DNA of 64,000 nt from Aquificota bacterium (GTDB lineage: Bacteria; Aquificota; Aquificia; Aquificales; Hydrogenothermaceae). The notes beneath the pieces were generated by a model, which was given only the letters and a program-made list of their open reading frames with translations, did not search any database and was not told where the DNA came from. Where the stretch lies: the NCBI GenBank assembly GCA_013153635.1, contig JAADDZ010000010.1, positions 1 through 64,000 of the forward strand, given 5' to 3'. This document shows positions 48,521 through 56,812 of this stretch, one piece after another; positions within the stretch are counted from its first letter, which is position 1; each line of letters begins with the position of its first letter. Made by a program: the position numbers and the translations under genes.

Positions 48521-48780
48521 TAGTAAAACCAGTATGGATTTTTAATACTTTCACCGTGTTTATTATTGAAAAAGAATTAGACAAATCTATAGATACTGTG
48601 GAAGTAGATTTAGTAGATACACAGCTTGTAGACACAGACGCCTTGAAGTTTTTGTACCAGTTGGCTGTAGGTGGTAGACAAGTGATAATTAAAAATCCTC
48701 CAAAGATAATGTTTGATGTACTTGAACTGTTAGATATTTTTGATGAGTTTTTCAAAGTTGTAAGGTTAACACGGAGTTAA
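48493..48780 (+). CDS. STAS-domain protein (anti-anti-sigma type)
   Basis: A 95-residue protein with the SpoIIAA/MlaB pattern: strand VEVDLVDTQLVDTDALKFLYQL, then GRQVIIKNPPKIMFDVLELLDI. The usual phosphorylated Ser in D-S/T-S-G is replaced (VDTDAL), with only a Thr in place. It would bind the ATPase domain encoded just upstream, with which it overlaps by 28 bases. The ends of this gene and the convergent tetR gene overlap by 15 bases. Confidence 0.75.
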   Translation: MVEKQNNKLIVKPVWIFNTFTVFIIEKELDKSIDTVEVDLVDTQLVDTDALKFLYQLAVGGRQVIIKNPPKIMFDVLELLDIFDEFFKVVRLTRS

Positions 48781-49368
48781 CAAAATAGATAACTGACTTG
48801 TAACTTCTTGAGCTTTCTTTCTTAGAGAATAATTCATACCTTGCAACATCCAGTTTAGGGTGCATGATATTATAAAACCCATGATTAGATTTGCTCCGAT
48901 TTCAACATCTATTTTTTTTATTTCTCCTTTTTTTATACCTTCTTGTAATATGCTCTTTATACCTTCTTTGTACAAGTCTATAACCGAAGCAAGAGCTTTC
49001 CTTTTTTCTGGGTCTCCAAGATGTATCTCATCAGAGAATATAACTCTAGGTAGTATCTTCGTTTTTTCTATCAGCTCAAAATGGTGTTCGTACAGAATCT
49101 TTAATTTTTGTATAGTATTTTTTCCTGTTTGGGCTTTGTTTAAAATATTTTCTAACTGCTGTTTTATATGAGAGATAAAATATACAAGCATCTGGTCTTT
49201 ATTTTTAAAGTATTTATAGATAGCAGGCTGGGATACACCCAGCCTTTTTGCTACCTCTGTAGTAGAAACTTCGGATAGACCTTTTTCTGCTATTATATGT
49301 GCTATAGCAAAAAATACTTCCTCTTTTCTTTCTTCTACTGGCTTTCTTTTTTTCAATAAAATCCCCAA
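48766..49368 (-). CDS. TetR-family repressor
   Basis: A 200-residue regulator: helix-turn-helix LSEVSTTEVAKRLGVSQPAIYKYFKNKDQML and an alpha-helical ligand domain. The start follows the DUF2231 stop without a gap, so it is co-transcribed with cytochrome c' and DUF2231 genes. The divergent RND operon and two palindromes at 50267-50288 and 50345-50366 make it the likely repressor of both directions, including its own operon. Confidence 0.93.
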   Translation of the reverse strand: MGILLKKRKPVEERKEEVFFAIAHIIAEKGLSEVSTTEVAKRLGVSQPAIYKYFKNKDQMLVYFISHIKQQLENILNKAQTGKNTIQKLKILYEHHFELIEKTKILPRVIFSDEIHLGDPEKRKALASVIDLYKEGIKSILQEGIKKGEIKKIDVEIGANLIMGFIISCTLNWMLQGMNYSLRKKAQEVTSQLSILLTPC

Positions 49369-49857
49369 TTAATCATCATCATCGTGTTTGTATTTGTATA
49401 CCTTTGAAGGCGTTTTGTCACATTTTACTCCTACTCCATAGTCGTAAACTAACTTTCCTCCAATCCTCCCTTGGTAACCTACGGCAATAGCTGTCAGTAC
49501 TGCCACTACTAAGTAAATCAAAAACAATTTATATATCTGTTTAATCTGGATAAATACTCTAAAGCCTCCTATCAACAGAACTATCCAAGGTAACAGCTCT
49601 CCTAACTCTTCATGTTTTTCAAGAAGTTCGTATGCTACTGTACCTTCTATAAATTCTTCTACCACCTCTTCTGCTTGAACACCTGTTACAAAAGCTCCAA
49701 ACATAGCTATAACTCCACCAACCATAGTCCAAAAACCAGCCTGCTTTAGAGAGTTTTTGTTTAGTATAGTGCCTAAAATATCAAAGATAACAGAAGTGAT
49801 GACCAAAGCAACAGCAAAGTGGACTATCGGTGGGTGAAATTGGGCTAAAAACTCCAT
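49369..49857 (-). CDS. DUF2231-type membrane protein
   Basis: A 162-residue protein with four membrane helices. FHPPIVHFAVALVITSVIFDILG is the DUF2231 signature (HPxxVHF), whose histidines may bind haem. The sequence ends in KYKHDDDD. Related proteins sit beside cytochromes and electron-transfer modules. ATG 49857 is 9 bases after an AGAGG that lies in the end of the cytochrome c' gene. It links the cytochrome and tetR genes in one operon. Confidence 0.87.
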   Translation of the reverse strand: MEFLAQFHPPIVHFAVALVITSVIFDILGTILNKNSLKQAGFWTMVGGVIAMFGAFVTGVQAEEVVEEFIEGTVAYELLEKHEELGELLPWIVLLIGGFRVFIQIKQIYKLFLIYLVVAVLTAIAVGYQGRIGGKLVYDYGVGVKCDKTPSKVYKYKHDDDD

Positions 49858-49859
49858 GA

Positions 49860-50246
49860 TTACCAACCTCTAAAAAGACTGTGACAGGACATACAACCTT
49901 GTACCATATTTGTATATTTTTTAAATGCTTCCTCTCTTTTTCCCTCTTCTATAAGATGAACTATATCCTCTGCAGAGCCATGTACTATTCTTTCAAAACT
50001 CTTCATGTTTTTAACAAATTCTTGTCTCTTTTCTGGAGGAATATACTTTGCGGCTCCTCCCTTTGGCATAGGGTGGTCAGCTATAGCTTTAGCTCCCTCT
50101 TTTACCATTAAGTCATTGTTCCAGATGAAACCTTGCAAGATTTTGAGAGTTTCAAAATCTACCTTTTGCATAACATCTCTCAAGGTTAAATCACCTGCCA
50201 TTGAAAAAGTTGATACTGCAAGAACAGTTGTGAGTATTTTTTTCAT
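49860..50246 (-). CDS. Cytochrome c' family protein
   Basis: A 128-residue exported monohaem cytochrome: signal peptide (KKILTTVLAVSTFSMA), a four-helix-bundle body, and the C-terminal haem site CMSCH at 118-122, the position used by cytochrome c' and c-556. Such proteins bind NO or CO or pass electrons. It heads the cytochrome c'-DUF2231-tetR operon, whose promoter carries a palindrome. It may protect from nitric oxide or sense redox stress; this is inference. Confidence 0.88.
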   Translation of the reverse strand: MKKILTTVLAVSTFSMAGDLTLRDVMQKVDFETLKILQGFIWNNDLMVKEGAKAIADHPMPKGGAAKYIPPEKRQEFVKNMKSFERIVHGSAEDIVHLIEEGKREEAFKKYTNMVQGCMSCHSLFRGW

Positions 50247-50266
50247 TACTAACCCTCCTAATGAAT

Positions 50267-50288
50267 TTAGTTATAAAATTATAACTAA
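50267..50288. promoter_or_regulatory. Palindromic operator O1 over the cytochrome c' promoter
   Basis: TTAGTTATAA, two bases AA, then TTATAACTAA: a perfect 10-base-arm inverted repeat. It overlaps the -10 element of the - strand promoter. The same arm occurs in O2. Confidence 0.8.
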
Positions 50289-50304
50289 TTTTATGGTGTG
50301 TCAA
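50278..50304 (-). promoter_or_regulatory. Predicted promoter for cytochrome c'-DUF2231-tetR
   Basis: On the - strand TTGACA (50304-50299) and TATAAT (50283-50278), spacing 15 bases, which is short. The -10 lies within the operator O1. Confidence 0.55.
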
Positions 50305-50317
50305 CTAGCTTGTCAGT

Positions 50318-50346
50318 TTGACATTTTGAAAATTTTATCCTATATT
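50318..50346 (+). promoter_or_regulatory. Predicted promoter for the second RND operon
   Basis: TTGACA at 50318-50323 and TATATT at 50341-50346 with a 17-base spacer, a near-consensus promoter. Operator O2 begins inside its -10 element and covers the expected start near 50353. Confidence 0.7.
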
Positions 50347-50366
50347 AGTTATAAACTTATAACTTA
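50345..50366. promoter_or_regulatory. Palindromic operator O2 over the RND promoter
   Basis: TTAGTTATAA, AC, TTATAACTTA: the same palindrome as O1 with one mismatch in the right arm. Centres of O1 and O2 are 78 bases apart. Presumed target of the TetR-family protein. Confidence 0.75.
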
Positions 50367-50380
50367 CTTAAGGTGAAAAG

Positions 50381-51640
50381 TTGAAGAAAGTATTGATAAC
50401 TTTACTAACTTTCTCTTTTAGTTTCGCAGTTACCGTCGATGAGCTAATAAAAGAAGCTGTTAAAAACAGTCCTTACATAAAAGAAAAAGAGATAGATATG
50501 CAGGTAAGTCATCTAGATAGGAAGTCTTCTTCTGCAAACAGATATGGAGAGATAAAACTTTACGGTAGCTTTTTTAGGTACGAAGATAATAGGGTTTTAT
50601 ACCCAATAGCTGTTCCATTAAACCCTGCTGATTTGGTAGGCGCTCAAGAACAGTTTATAGGAGGTATAAGCTATTTTGTACCTCTCTTTATGGGGTTTAA
50701 AAATATAGAAAATGTAAAAATCTCTTCTATCAAAGAAAACATATCAAAGATAGATTACAAACTTACAAAAAACCAGCTTGTATACAACATCAAATCTACA
50801 TACACAAAAATCCTAGAATTACAAGAACAGAGAAAAGCACTAACTAGTTATCTACAAGCTCTAAAAAAGCTAGAAGAAGACATAGCCTACTCTGTAAGTT
50901 TAGGAAGAAAAGCAGAGATAGACCTTCTAAAAGTCCAGTACAACATAAAACAGACCAAAAGCAACTTAGACAAGATAAAGAACTCTATCGAGTACCTCAA
51001 ATTTTCATTGAAAACTTTGGTAGGGAAAGAAGATATAGATACCTCTTCCTTAGAACAGATAGAGTTTCAAGATATAAACCAAGAAAAAGAAAATGTAGAT
51101 ATTCATTCTCTAGAGAAGATTAAAAAGATAGATGAGATAGAAAAACTCCAGCAAAAAAAGTTAAAAATAGCAAAAGGGGACTACTATCCTCACATATTTC
51201 TATTGGCTTCTGCCCAAAGAAATTATGGTAATGGAGAGTACAAAGACCTATACCAGATAGGCTTAAAGATAGATTATACATTGTTTGACTTTGGTAAAAG
51301 AAAAAGCAGATACCTAAAATCAAAACTTGAGTTATCAAAGGTGTATCTCCAAAAACGAAAACTAGTACTAGATACACAGGCTAAGATAAAAAAAGCTTTA
51401 GCCGATATAAAATCAGCTCAAAGCAAAATAGAAGCAACTAAAAAACAGTTAGAGTTAGCGAAAAAGATAGAAGAAACAGAAAAGGTGAAGTATGAAGAAG
51501 GGATTTCAGACCTTTACAACTATCTATATGCAAAAACCCAAGTGATTTCTGCCAAAAGTTCCTACTATACCGCTTTATATGAAAAACAAAGAGCCATCTA
51601 TTTTCTTCAATACATTTTAGAGGAGTTTAAAGATGAGTAA
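50381..51640 (+). CDS. TolC-family outer membrane efflux channel
   Basis: A 419-residue outer membrane factor. Signal peptide (KKVLITLLTFSFSFAV), then TVDELIKEAVKNSPYIKEKEIDMQVS and long helical hairpins rich in Gln/Lys/Leu; LGRKAEIDLLKVQYNIKQTKSNLDK and EEGISDLYNYLYAKTQVISAK are the typical equatorial/tunnel repeats. The start is TTG 50381 with AAGGTG 6 bases upstream. It shares only general features with the channel at 33923, so the two operons serve different pumps. Its stop overlaps the adaptor start by 8 bases. Confidence 0.92.
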   Translation: MKKVLITLLTFSFSFAVTVDELIKEAVKNSPYIKEKEIDMQVSHLDRKSSSANRYGEIKLYGSFFRYEDNRVLYPIAVPLNPADLVGAQEQFIGGISYFVPLFMGFKNIENVKISSIKENISKIDYKLTKNQLVYNIKSTYTKILELQEQRKALTSYLQALKKLEEDIAYSVSLGRKAEIDLLKVQYNIKQTKSNLDKIKNSIEYLKFSLKTLVGKEDIDTSSLEQIEFQDINQEKENVDIHSLEKIKKIDEIEKLQQKKLKIAKGDYYPHIFLLASAQRNYGNGEYKDLYQIGLKIDYTLFDFGKRKSRYLKSKLELSKVYLQKRKLVLDTQAKIKKALADIKSAQSKIEATKKQLELAKKIEETEKVKYEEGISDLYNYLYAKTQVISAKSSYYTALYEKQRAIYFLQYILEEFKDE

Positions 51641-52796
51641 AATCAAATTTCTAATAGCCTTAATAATAATAGTACTGCTGATAGTAGGTGGAGTAAAACT
51701 AGTTAAAAAGAGACAGCAAGAGCTTGCTAAAGAGAAAACACCCCAAAGACCTGTATATGTAGTAGATGCTGTTTATCCAAAGAAAGGGGAGATTGAACAA
51801 ACTAGCTCTTTTTTAGGATTCTTAAAGCCTCTAAATGTAATCACAGTTTTCTCTAAAAAACCAGCATATATCCAAAAGATTTATGTAGAAGTGGGACAGA
51901 CTGTTAAAAAAGGTCAGCTTCTCGTCCAGCTTGACAACAAAGATATAAAATCTCAAATAGAAACCTTGCAGATGGACATACAAAACACAAAGTTACAAAT
52001 CGAAGGTTTATTAGAAAAGAAAAAAGCTCTAGAAGAAGACCTAAAAGTCAAACAGAACACTTACAAAAGAGATTTAAAGTTGCTTGAAAAAAAGGCAGTA
52101 CCAGAAGAAAAAGTAGAAAGAAGTTTAACTATGGTCAAATTAGCAGAGGCAAACCTCCAACAGTTAGAGGCTAACATAAAACAGCTAGAAAACAATATAA
52201 AAAAATTAGAGGAAAAAATATCCTTTTTACAAAATGAACTGTCTTACTTCCAGATAAAATCATCTACTTATGGAACTATCCAAAATATCTTCCAAAGAGA
52301 GGGAAACTTAGCAATTATCGGCAAACCTGTTTTATCAATTGAAAGTAGCAGTTATGAACTAAATATCCCTGTACCTGAAACATTTCATTTAGACAAAAAT
52401 ACAAACGCATATATACATTTTGACAACCAAAAACTTCCATTAGTATTAGATGGATTTTACCCATCTTCCCAAAAAAATCTAAAAATCCTAAGAGGAATTG
52501 TTCATAGAAAACCAAAAGAACTAAAATCTAACTCATACATAAAAGTGACAATCTCCAAAAAAATAAGAGGAACAAAACTCCCTATAAACGCTATCCTAAC
52601 CTTAACCAACGGAAACTTTGTTCTTGTTTACAAAGATGGCGTGTTCCAAAAGATTCCTGTACATATAATCTCTCAAAATAGAGAGTTTGTCATAATTAAG
52701 GAAGAGTTAGACAAATTGCCAGTCGCCATTGCTGACGAAAGCAAACTTAGACTCTTAGCTACTGGACAGAAAGCAAAAATAGCTCTTAAGGAGTAA
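51633..52796 (+). CDS. RND periplasmic adaptor, second operon
   Basis: A 387-residue membrane fusion protein. One N-terminal membrane helix (FLIALIIIVLLIVGGVKLV) anchors it. KPAYIQKIYVEVGQTVKKGQLLVQLDN is the first lipoyl half; a very long coiled-coil hairpin (residues about 105-200, with LEKKKALEEDLKVKQNTYKRDL and IKQLENNIKKLEEKI) precedes the second half (IKSSTYGTIQNIFQREGNL). The long hairpin exceeds that of typical AcrA. It bridges the TolC protein and the pump encoded on either side. Confidence 0.9.
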   Translation: MSKIKFLIALIIIVLLIVGGVKLVKKRQQELAKEKTPQRPVYVVDAVYPKKGEIEQTSSFLGFLKPLNVITVFSKKPAYIQKIYVEVGQTVKKGQLLVQLDNKDIKSQIETLQMDIQNTKLQIEGLLEKKKALEEDLKVKQNTYKRDLKLLEKKAVPEEKVERSLTMVKLAEANLQQLEANIKQLENNIKKLEEKISFLQNELSYFQIKSSTYGTIQNIFQREGNLAIIGKPVLSIESSSYELNIPVPETFHLDKNTNAYIHFDNQKLPLVLDGFYPSSQKNLKILRGIVHRKPKELKSNSYIKVTISKKIRGTKLPINAILTLTNGNFVLVYKDGVFQKIPVHIISQNREFVIIKEELDKLPVAIADESKLRLLATGQKAKIALKE

Positions 52797-52800
52797 ACCT

Positions 52801-55800
52801 ATGAACCTGACAGAATATTTTCTAAAGAGACCTCACTTTGTTCTCACTCTTATTTTTGCGTTTAGTTTTTTGGGAATAATTGGATTTTTTAACATAAAGC
52901 AAAAACTATTTCCTGATGCTAACAGACCTTCAGTCGCAGTAGTTATAGTACAAAAAGGTGCATCAGCAAAAGATATAGCAGAAAATATAGCTATACCGGT
53001 AGAAAGAAGGCTATATACAATAGACAAAATCAGGTCTGTCTCTTCTGTTTCTAACGATGAGGTTGCTGTCATTACCGCTGAATTCGAATATGAAAAAGAT
53101 ATAAATCAGGCGGTAGTAGATGTTCAAAATGAGATAAACAAAATAAAGTCAAAACTTCCAAAAAACATAAAAGAACCTCAAATTTATAAAATTACAGAAG
53201 CTACCCAGCCAGTAATGGTGCTAGCAGTTTACCCAAAAGATAACTCTATTCCTCTAGCAGACGTTCGCCAAATAGCAGAGAACCAGATAAGGGACAAGCT
53301 ACTAAAATTAAGCGAAGTAGCAAATGTAGACATATTTGGAGGCTACAGAAAAGAGGTATTCCTAAAAATAGACAAAGACAAACTAAATGAATATCAGATA
53401 CCCATTTCTTTGGTATTAGAAAAAATCCAACAAACTAATGTAGACATTCCTATAGGATTCCTTGTATCTAAAAATGGAGAATTTCTAGTAAAATCTGTAA
53501 ACAAAGCACAAAACATACACCAGCTAAAAGAGATTTACATAACCCCAAACATAAAACTTGCCGATGTATCAAAAATAGAGTATGACTACCCAATAAACAA
53601 ATCCCTATACATAGGAAATGGGAAAAAAGCTATAGCTGTAGCTATACAAAGACAGCAAACAGGGGATAGCTTAAAAACTATTAACCAAGTAAAACAGATA
53701 ATTCCCCAGTTAAAACAAGAGTTCCCTCTATTTGAATTTGAGGTTACAGATACCCAAGAGAAGATAATCAGATTAAGTAATCTCAACATGCTAGAAGCTC
53801 TTAGAGATGCGATAATTATGACTTCTTTAGTCATATTTTTCTTCCTGTCTAACATAAGACAGATGATTATAGCAGGCATATCTATCCCCTTTGTCTACGC
53901 TATAACTATAGGACTTATGTGGATTTTTGGAATAGAATTTAATATCGTCAGCTTAACTGCTATAATCCTAGCTCTTGGAATGCTTATAGATGATGCTATC
54001 GTAGTTTTAGAAAATATAGAAAGACATCTGTATCAGCTAAAAGAAGATGTTAAAGACGCAGTTATAAATGGTACAAAAGAAGTTATCTTTCCTGTTCTAG
54101 CTGGAACTATCGCAACCTCTTCTGTTCTCGTTCCCCTTTTATTCGTAGGAGACTACCCAGAAAAGATATTTAGACCTTTGGCTGAAACACTTCTTATAGC
54201 TGTTATAGTCTCTTATTTTGTTTCCATATTCTTTATCCCAGTTGTGGCTCCCTTTTTACTCAAAAAAGATGCACACAACAAAAATCTAATAGAGAGAATA
54301 ACTCTCAAAATATCTACCTTTGTCCTAAACCCTTTAAAAAATCTCTATGTCTCTGCGGTTAATATCGCAATGGACAGAAAATCTATAGCGATTTTATACT
54401 TTTTAGGGGTGATTATAGTTTTTGTTCTTAGTGTTCGCATAATTATACCTTTAGTAGGCAGAGAAATTATGCCCCCAATGGATACAGGAATAGTAAAAGT
54501 AGATATAACAACCGACAGTAACTTGTCTATACAAAAAGTAGAAAAGATAGCAGAAAAAATATCAAAATTCCTACAAAAAGATGACAGAGTGATTATGTTT
54601 TCTCTCGCTGTAGGTTCTGAAGCAGGGGTTCTATCTATGTCTTCAGGAAAACCGACCCAATCTATATCTATAACGATTCACTACACAGACAGATTTCACC
54701 GCAAAGAGACAATATGGGAGATAGAAGACCAATTAAGAAAGGAGATATGGCAGATACCAGACCTAAAGTATGTACAAGTTTTTGATTATGGAGCAACTCC
54801 ACTAGCTTCAATAAAAGGAAACCTCGATGTAAGAATAAGCGGAGATGATTTACACACACTCTATTCGTTAGGTAACAAAGTTATGGATATAGCATACAAT
54901 ACAAAAGGTATAGTCTCTCTCTCAAAGAGCTGGGATTACGACAAAGTAGTGTACAGATTAGAGTTAGACCACCAAAAACTAACCCTTTACAGTGTTACAC
55001 CATATATGATAGCCTCCCAATTAGGTACAAAGATAAGGGGAAGTTACGTATCCATACTTAATGTCCCAAATGAGGAGAGCTTATTTATAAAAGTGGTATA
55101 CCCAAAAAAAGATAGAATCTCTACACTAGATTTGGAAAATTACTATATCGACACTCCCAAAGGTAAAATCCCTCTAACACAGATAGCAAGTCTTGAAAAA
55201 ACATTAGAACCTACAATTATTACACGACAAGACCTCGCCTATACCATTGATATTCTAGGATTTAGAGAAAAAGCCGCAATATCCCACATAGTAGACAGCT
55301 TTAAAACAGCATTAGAAAACTCAAAAATCTCTCTACCTGCAGGCTATACAATATCTAACGAAGGAGATTTAAAACAGCTAAATGACAGTATGAAAAGAAT
55401 GTTCATCGCCATTGGAATAGGTATTGTGCTGTTATTTTTAGCTTTAGCTCCAGCTTTTAACTCATTTTTAGCACCTATCGCGGTCATATTTGCTATACCT
55501 TTATCTATCATTGGAGCTTCATGGTCAATACTTTTGGCTAACTTCCATCAATCTATGCCCGGCTTAATGGGTATAATCCTATTGGCAGGAATCATCACAA
55601 AAAACTCTATTTTACTTATAGATTTTATACAAAAAGCCCTAGAAGAGGGCAAAAACCTAAAACAAGCGGTATTAGACAGTATTAAAATAAGAACAAGACC
55701 TGTACTAATGACAGCTTTTGGTACATCGGTTGGAATGATACCTATAGCTTTTGGGTGGGCTTTAGGTCTAGAAAGGCTAGCCCCTCTTGGGGTTGTAGCT

Positions 55801-55887
55801 ATAGGAGGGCTTATAATTGGTACATTTTTAACACTGGTATATGTTCCCCTTCTATATTACTTCTTGAGAAGAGCTACAAAAAGCTAA
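52801..55887 (+). CDS. RND efflux pump (AcrB/MMPL-like superfamily)
   Basis: A 1028-residue inner membrane pump. FLKRPHFVLTLIFAFSFLGIIGF begins TM1; LFPDANRPSVAVVIVQKGASAKDIAENIAIPVERRL is the RND porter opening. TM4 ILALGMLIDDAIVVLENIERHL carries the paired Asp used for proton transfer in multidrug-type pumps, unlike the HME pump at 36185. GIILLAGIITKNSILLIDFI marks TM10. The substrate is unknown. It starts 4 bases after the adaptor stop and ends 14 bases into the convergent epmA gene. Confidence 0.93.
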   Translation: MNLTEYFLKRPHFVLTLIFAFSFLGIIGFFNIKQKLFPDANRPSVAVVIVQKGASAKDIAENIAIPVERRLYTIDKIRSVSSVSNDEVAVITAEFEYEKDINQAVVDVQNEINKIKSKLPKNIKEPQIYKITEATQPVMVLAVYPKDNSIPLADVRQIAENQIRDKLLKLSEVANVDIFGGYRKEVFLKIDKDKLNEYQIPISLVLEKIQQTNVDIPIGFLVSKNGEFLVKSVNKAQNIHQLKEIYITPNIKLADVSKIEYDYPINKSLYIGNGKKAIAVAIQRQQTGDSLKTINQVKQIIPQLKQEFPLFEFEVTDTQEKIIRLSNLNMLEALRDAIIMTSLVIFFFLSNIRQMIIAGISIPFVYAITIGLMWIFGIEFNIVSLTAIILALGMLIDDAIVVLENIERHLYQLKEDVKDAVINGTKEVIFPVLAGTIATSSVLVPLLFVGDYPEKIFRPLAETLLIAVIVSYFVSIFFIPVVAPFLLKKDAHNKNLIERITLKISTFVLNPLKNLYVSAVNIAMDRKSIAILYFLGVIIVFVLSVRIIIPLVGREIMPPMDTGIVKVDITTDSNLSIQKVEKIAEKISKFLQKDDRVIMFSLAVGSEAGVLSMSSGKPTQSISITIHYTDRFHRKETIWEIEDQLRKEIWQIPDLKYVQVFDYGATPLASIKGNLDVRISGDDLHTLYSLGNKVMDIAYNTKGIVSLSKSWDYDKVVYRLELDHQKLTLYSVTPYMIASQLGTKIRGSYVSILNVPNEESLFIKVVYPKKDRISTLDLENYYIDTPKGKIPLTQIASLEKTLEPTIITRQDLAYTIDILGFREKAAISHIVDSFKTALENSKISLPAGYTISNEGDLKQLNDSMKRMFIAIGIGIVLLFLALAPAFNSFLAPIAVIFAIPLSIIGASWSILLANFHQSMPGLMGIILLAGIITKNSILLIDFIQKALEEGKNLKQAVLDSIKIRTRPVLMTAFGTSVGMIPIAFGWALGLERLAPLGVVAIGGLIIGTFLTLVYVPLLYYFLRRATKS

Positions 55888-56812
55888 TATTTTCCATATT
55901 CTTTATAACCATAAACAGCCTCTCTACCCCTAGGGAGGCTCCAGAACACGTAGGTAATTTTTTTACAGCTTCTAAAAAAGAAGGGTCTACCTCAAATGGT
56001 TTGCCTAACTCTGCCTGTTTTTTGTGTGCATCTTTTTGAAGTCTCTCTTCTATTATTTGAGGGTCTGTTTCTTCGTAGTAACCATTTACAAGCTCTATCC
56101 CGCCTATATACGCTTCGAACCTCTTTCCGTAGCCTCCTTCTATTTTTGCCAAAGCAGTGAGCTGGGGTGGGTAATCACATATAAACGTGAGTCTCTCTTT
56201 GCCTAAATTTTTTTCTATATAAAAGGCATAAATATGAAAAAAAAGCTCCTCCCAATCCTCTTTTTCAACGAAATTTGGCTCTCTTTCTTTTAAAAATCTG
56301 TTCATACTATCTATCGAGTTTATATCTACCTGTACAAAATCTCTAAAAGCTTGTTCTACCGTTATAATCTCATACTCTCTCATATCAAATCTTTTCCCTT
56401 TAAAAGTGAAAAAGGGACTTTTTTCTACTGTAGAAACGACGTTTATAAAAAGTAAGTGAGTATCATCTATAAGGTTAAGTAAGTTATATCCTACTCTATA
56501 CCACTCAAGCATAATAAACTCTATCTTATGTTTTATAGAGCCTTCATAATTTCTAAACACCTTTGTTAGCTGAAAAATATCTTTTTTCTCTTTTGCTAAA
56601 ATCTCTTTCATACGGTATTCTGGAGAAGTATGCAAATACTTCTTCTGTTTTTCTCTTTTTTCATTAAAAACAAAAAGCTCTACAGGATATACATGAGGGT
56701 CTAAATTAGGGTAGTTCATAAGAATATCCGTAAATACTTCAACTGCTCCTGTTTTGTAAAAATACTCCCTTATCGACTGAACAAAACTAGAAAATTCTAC
56801 ATACACACTCAT
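55874..56812 (-). CDS. epmA: EF-P (R)-beta-lysine ligase (EpmA/PoxA/GenX)
   Basis: A 312-residue class II aminoacyl-tRNA synthetase-like enzyme without an anticodon domain. Motif 2 is QLTKVFRNYEGSIKHKIEFIMLEWYR, motif 3 GASLGVERLFMVI; GYGKRFEAYIGGIELVNGYYEETDP is the lysyl-type substrate pocket. It attaches beta-lysine to elongation factor P to relieve stalls on polyproline. efp and epmB are not in the window, so the modification pathway must be completed elsewhere. It overlaps khtU by 4 bases, an unusual operon partner. A full-length lysS is at 61838. Confidence 0.93.
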   Translation of the reverse strand: MSVYVEFSSFVQSIREYFYKTGAVEVFTDILMNYPNLDPHVYPVELFVFNEKREKQKKYLHTSPEYRMKEILAKEKKDIFQLTKVFRNYEGSIKHKIEFIMLEWYRVGYNLLNLIDDTHLLFINVVSTVEKSPFFTFKGKRFDMREYEIITVEQAFRDFVQVDINSIDSMNRFLKEREPNFVEKEDWEELFFHIYAFYIEKNLGKERLTFICDYPPQLTALAKIEGGYGKRFEAYIGGIELVNGYYEETDPQIIEERLQKDAHKKQAELGKPFEVDPSFLEAVKKLPTCSGASLGVERLFMVIKNMENISFL

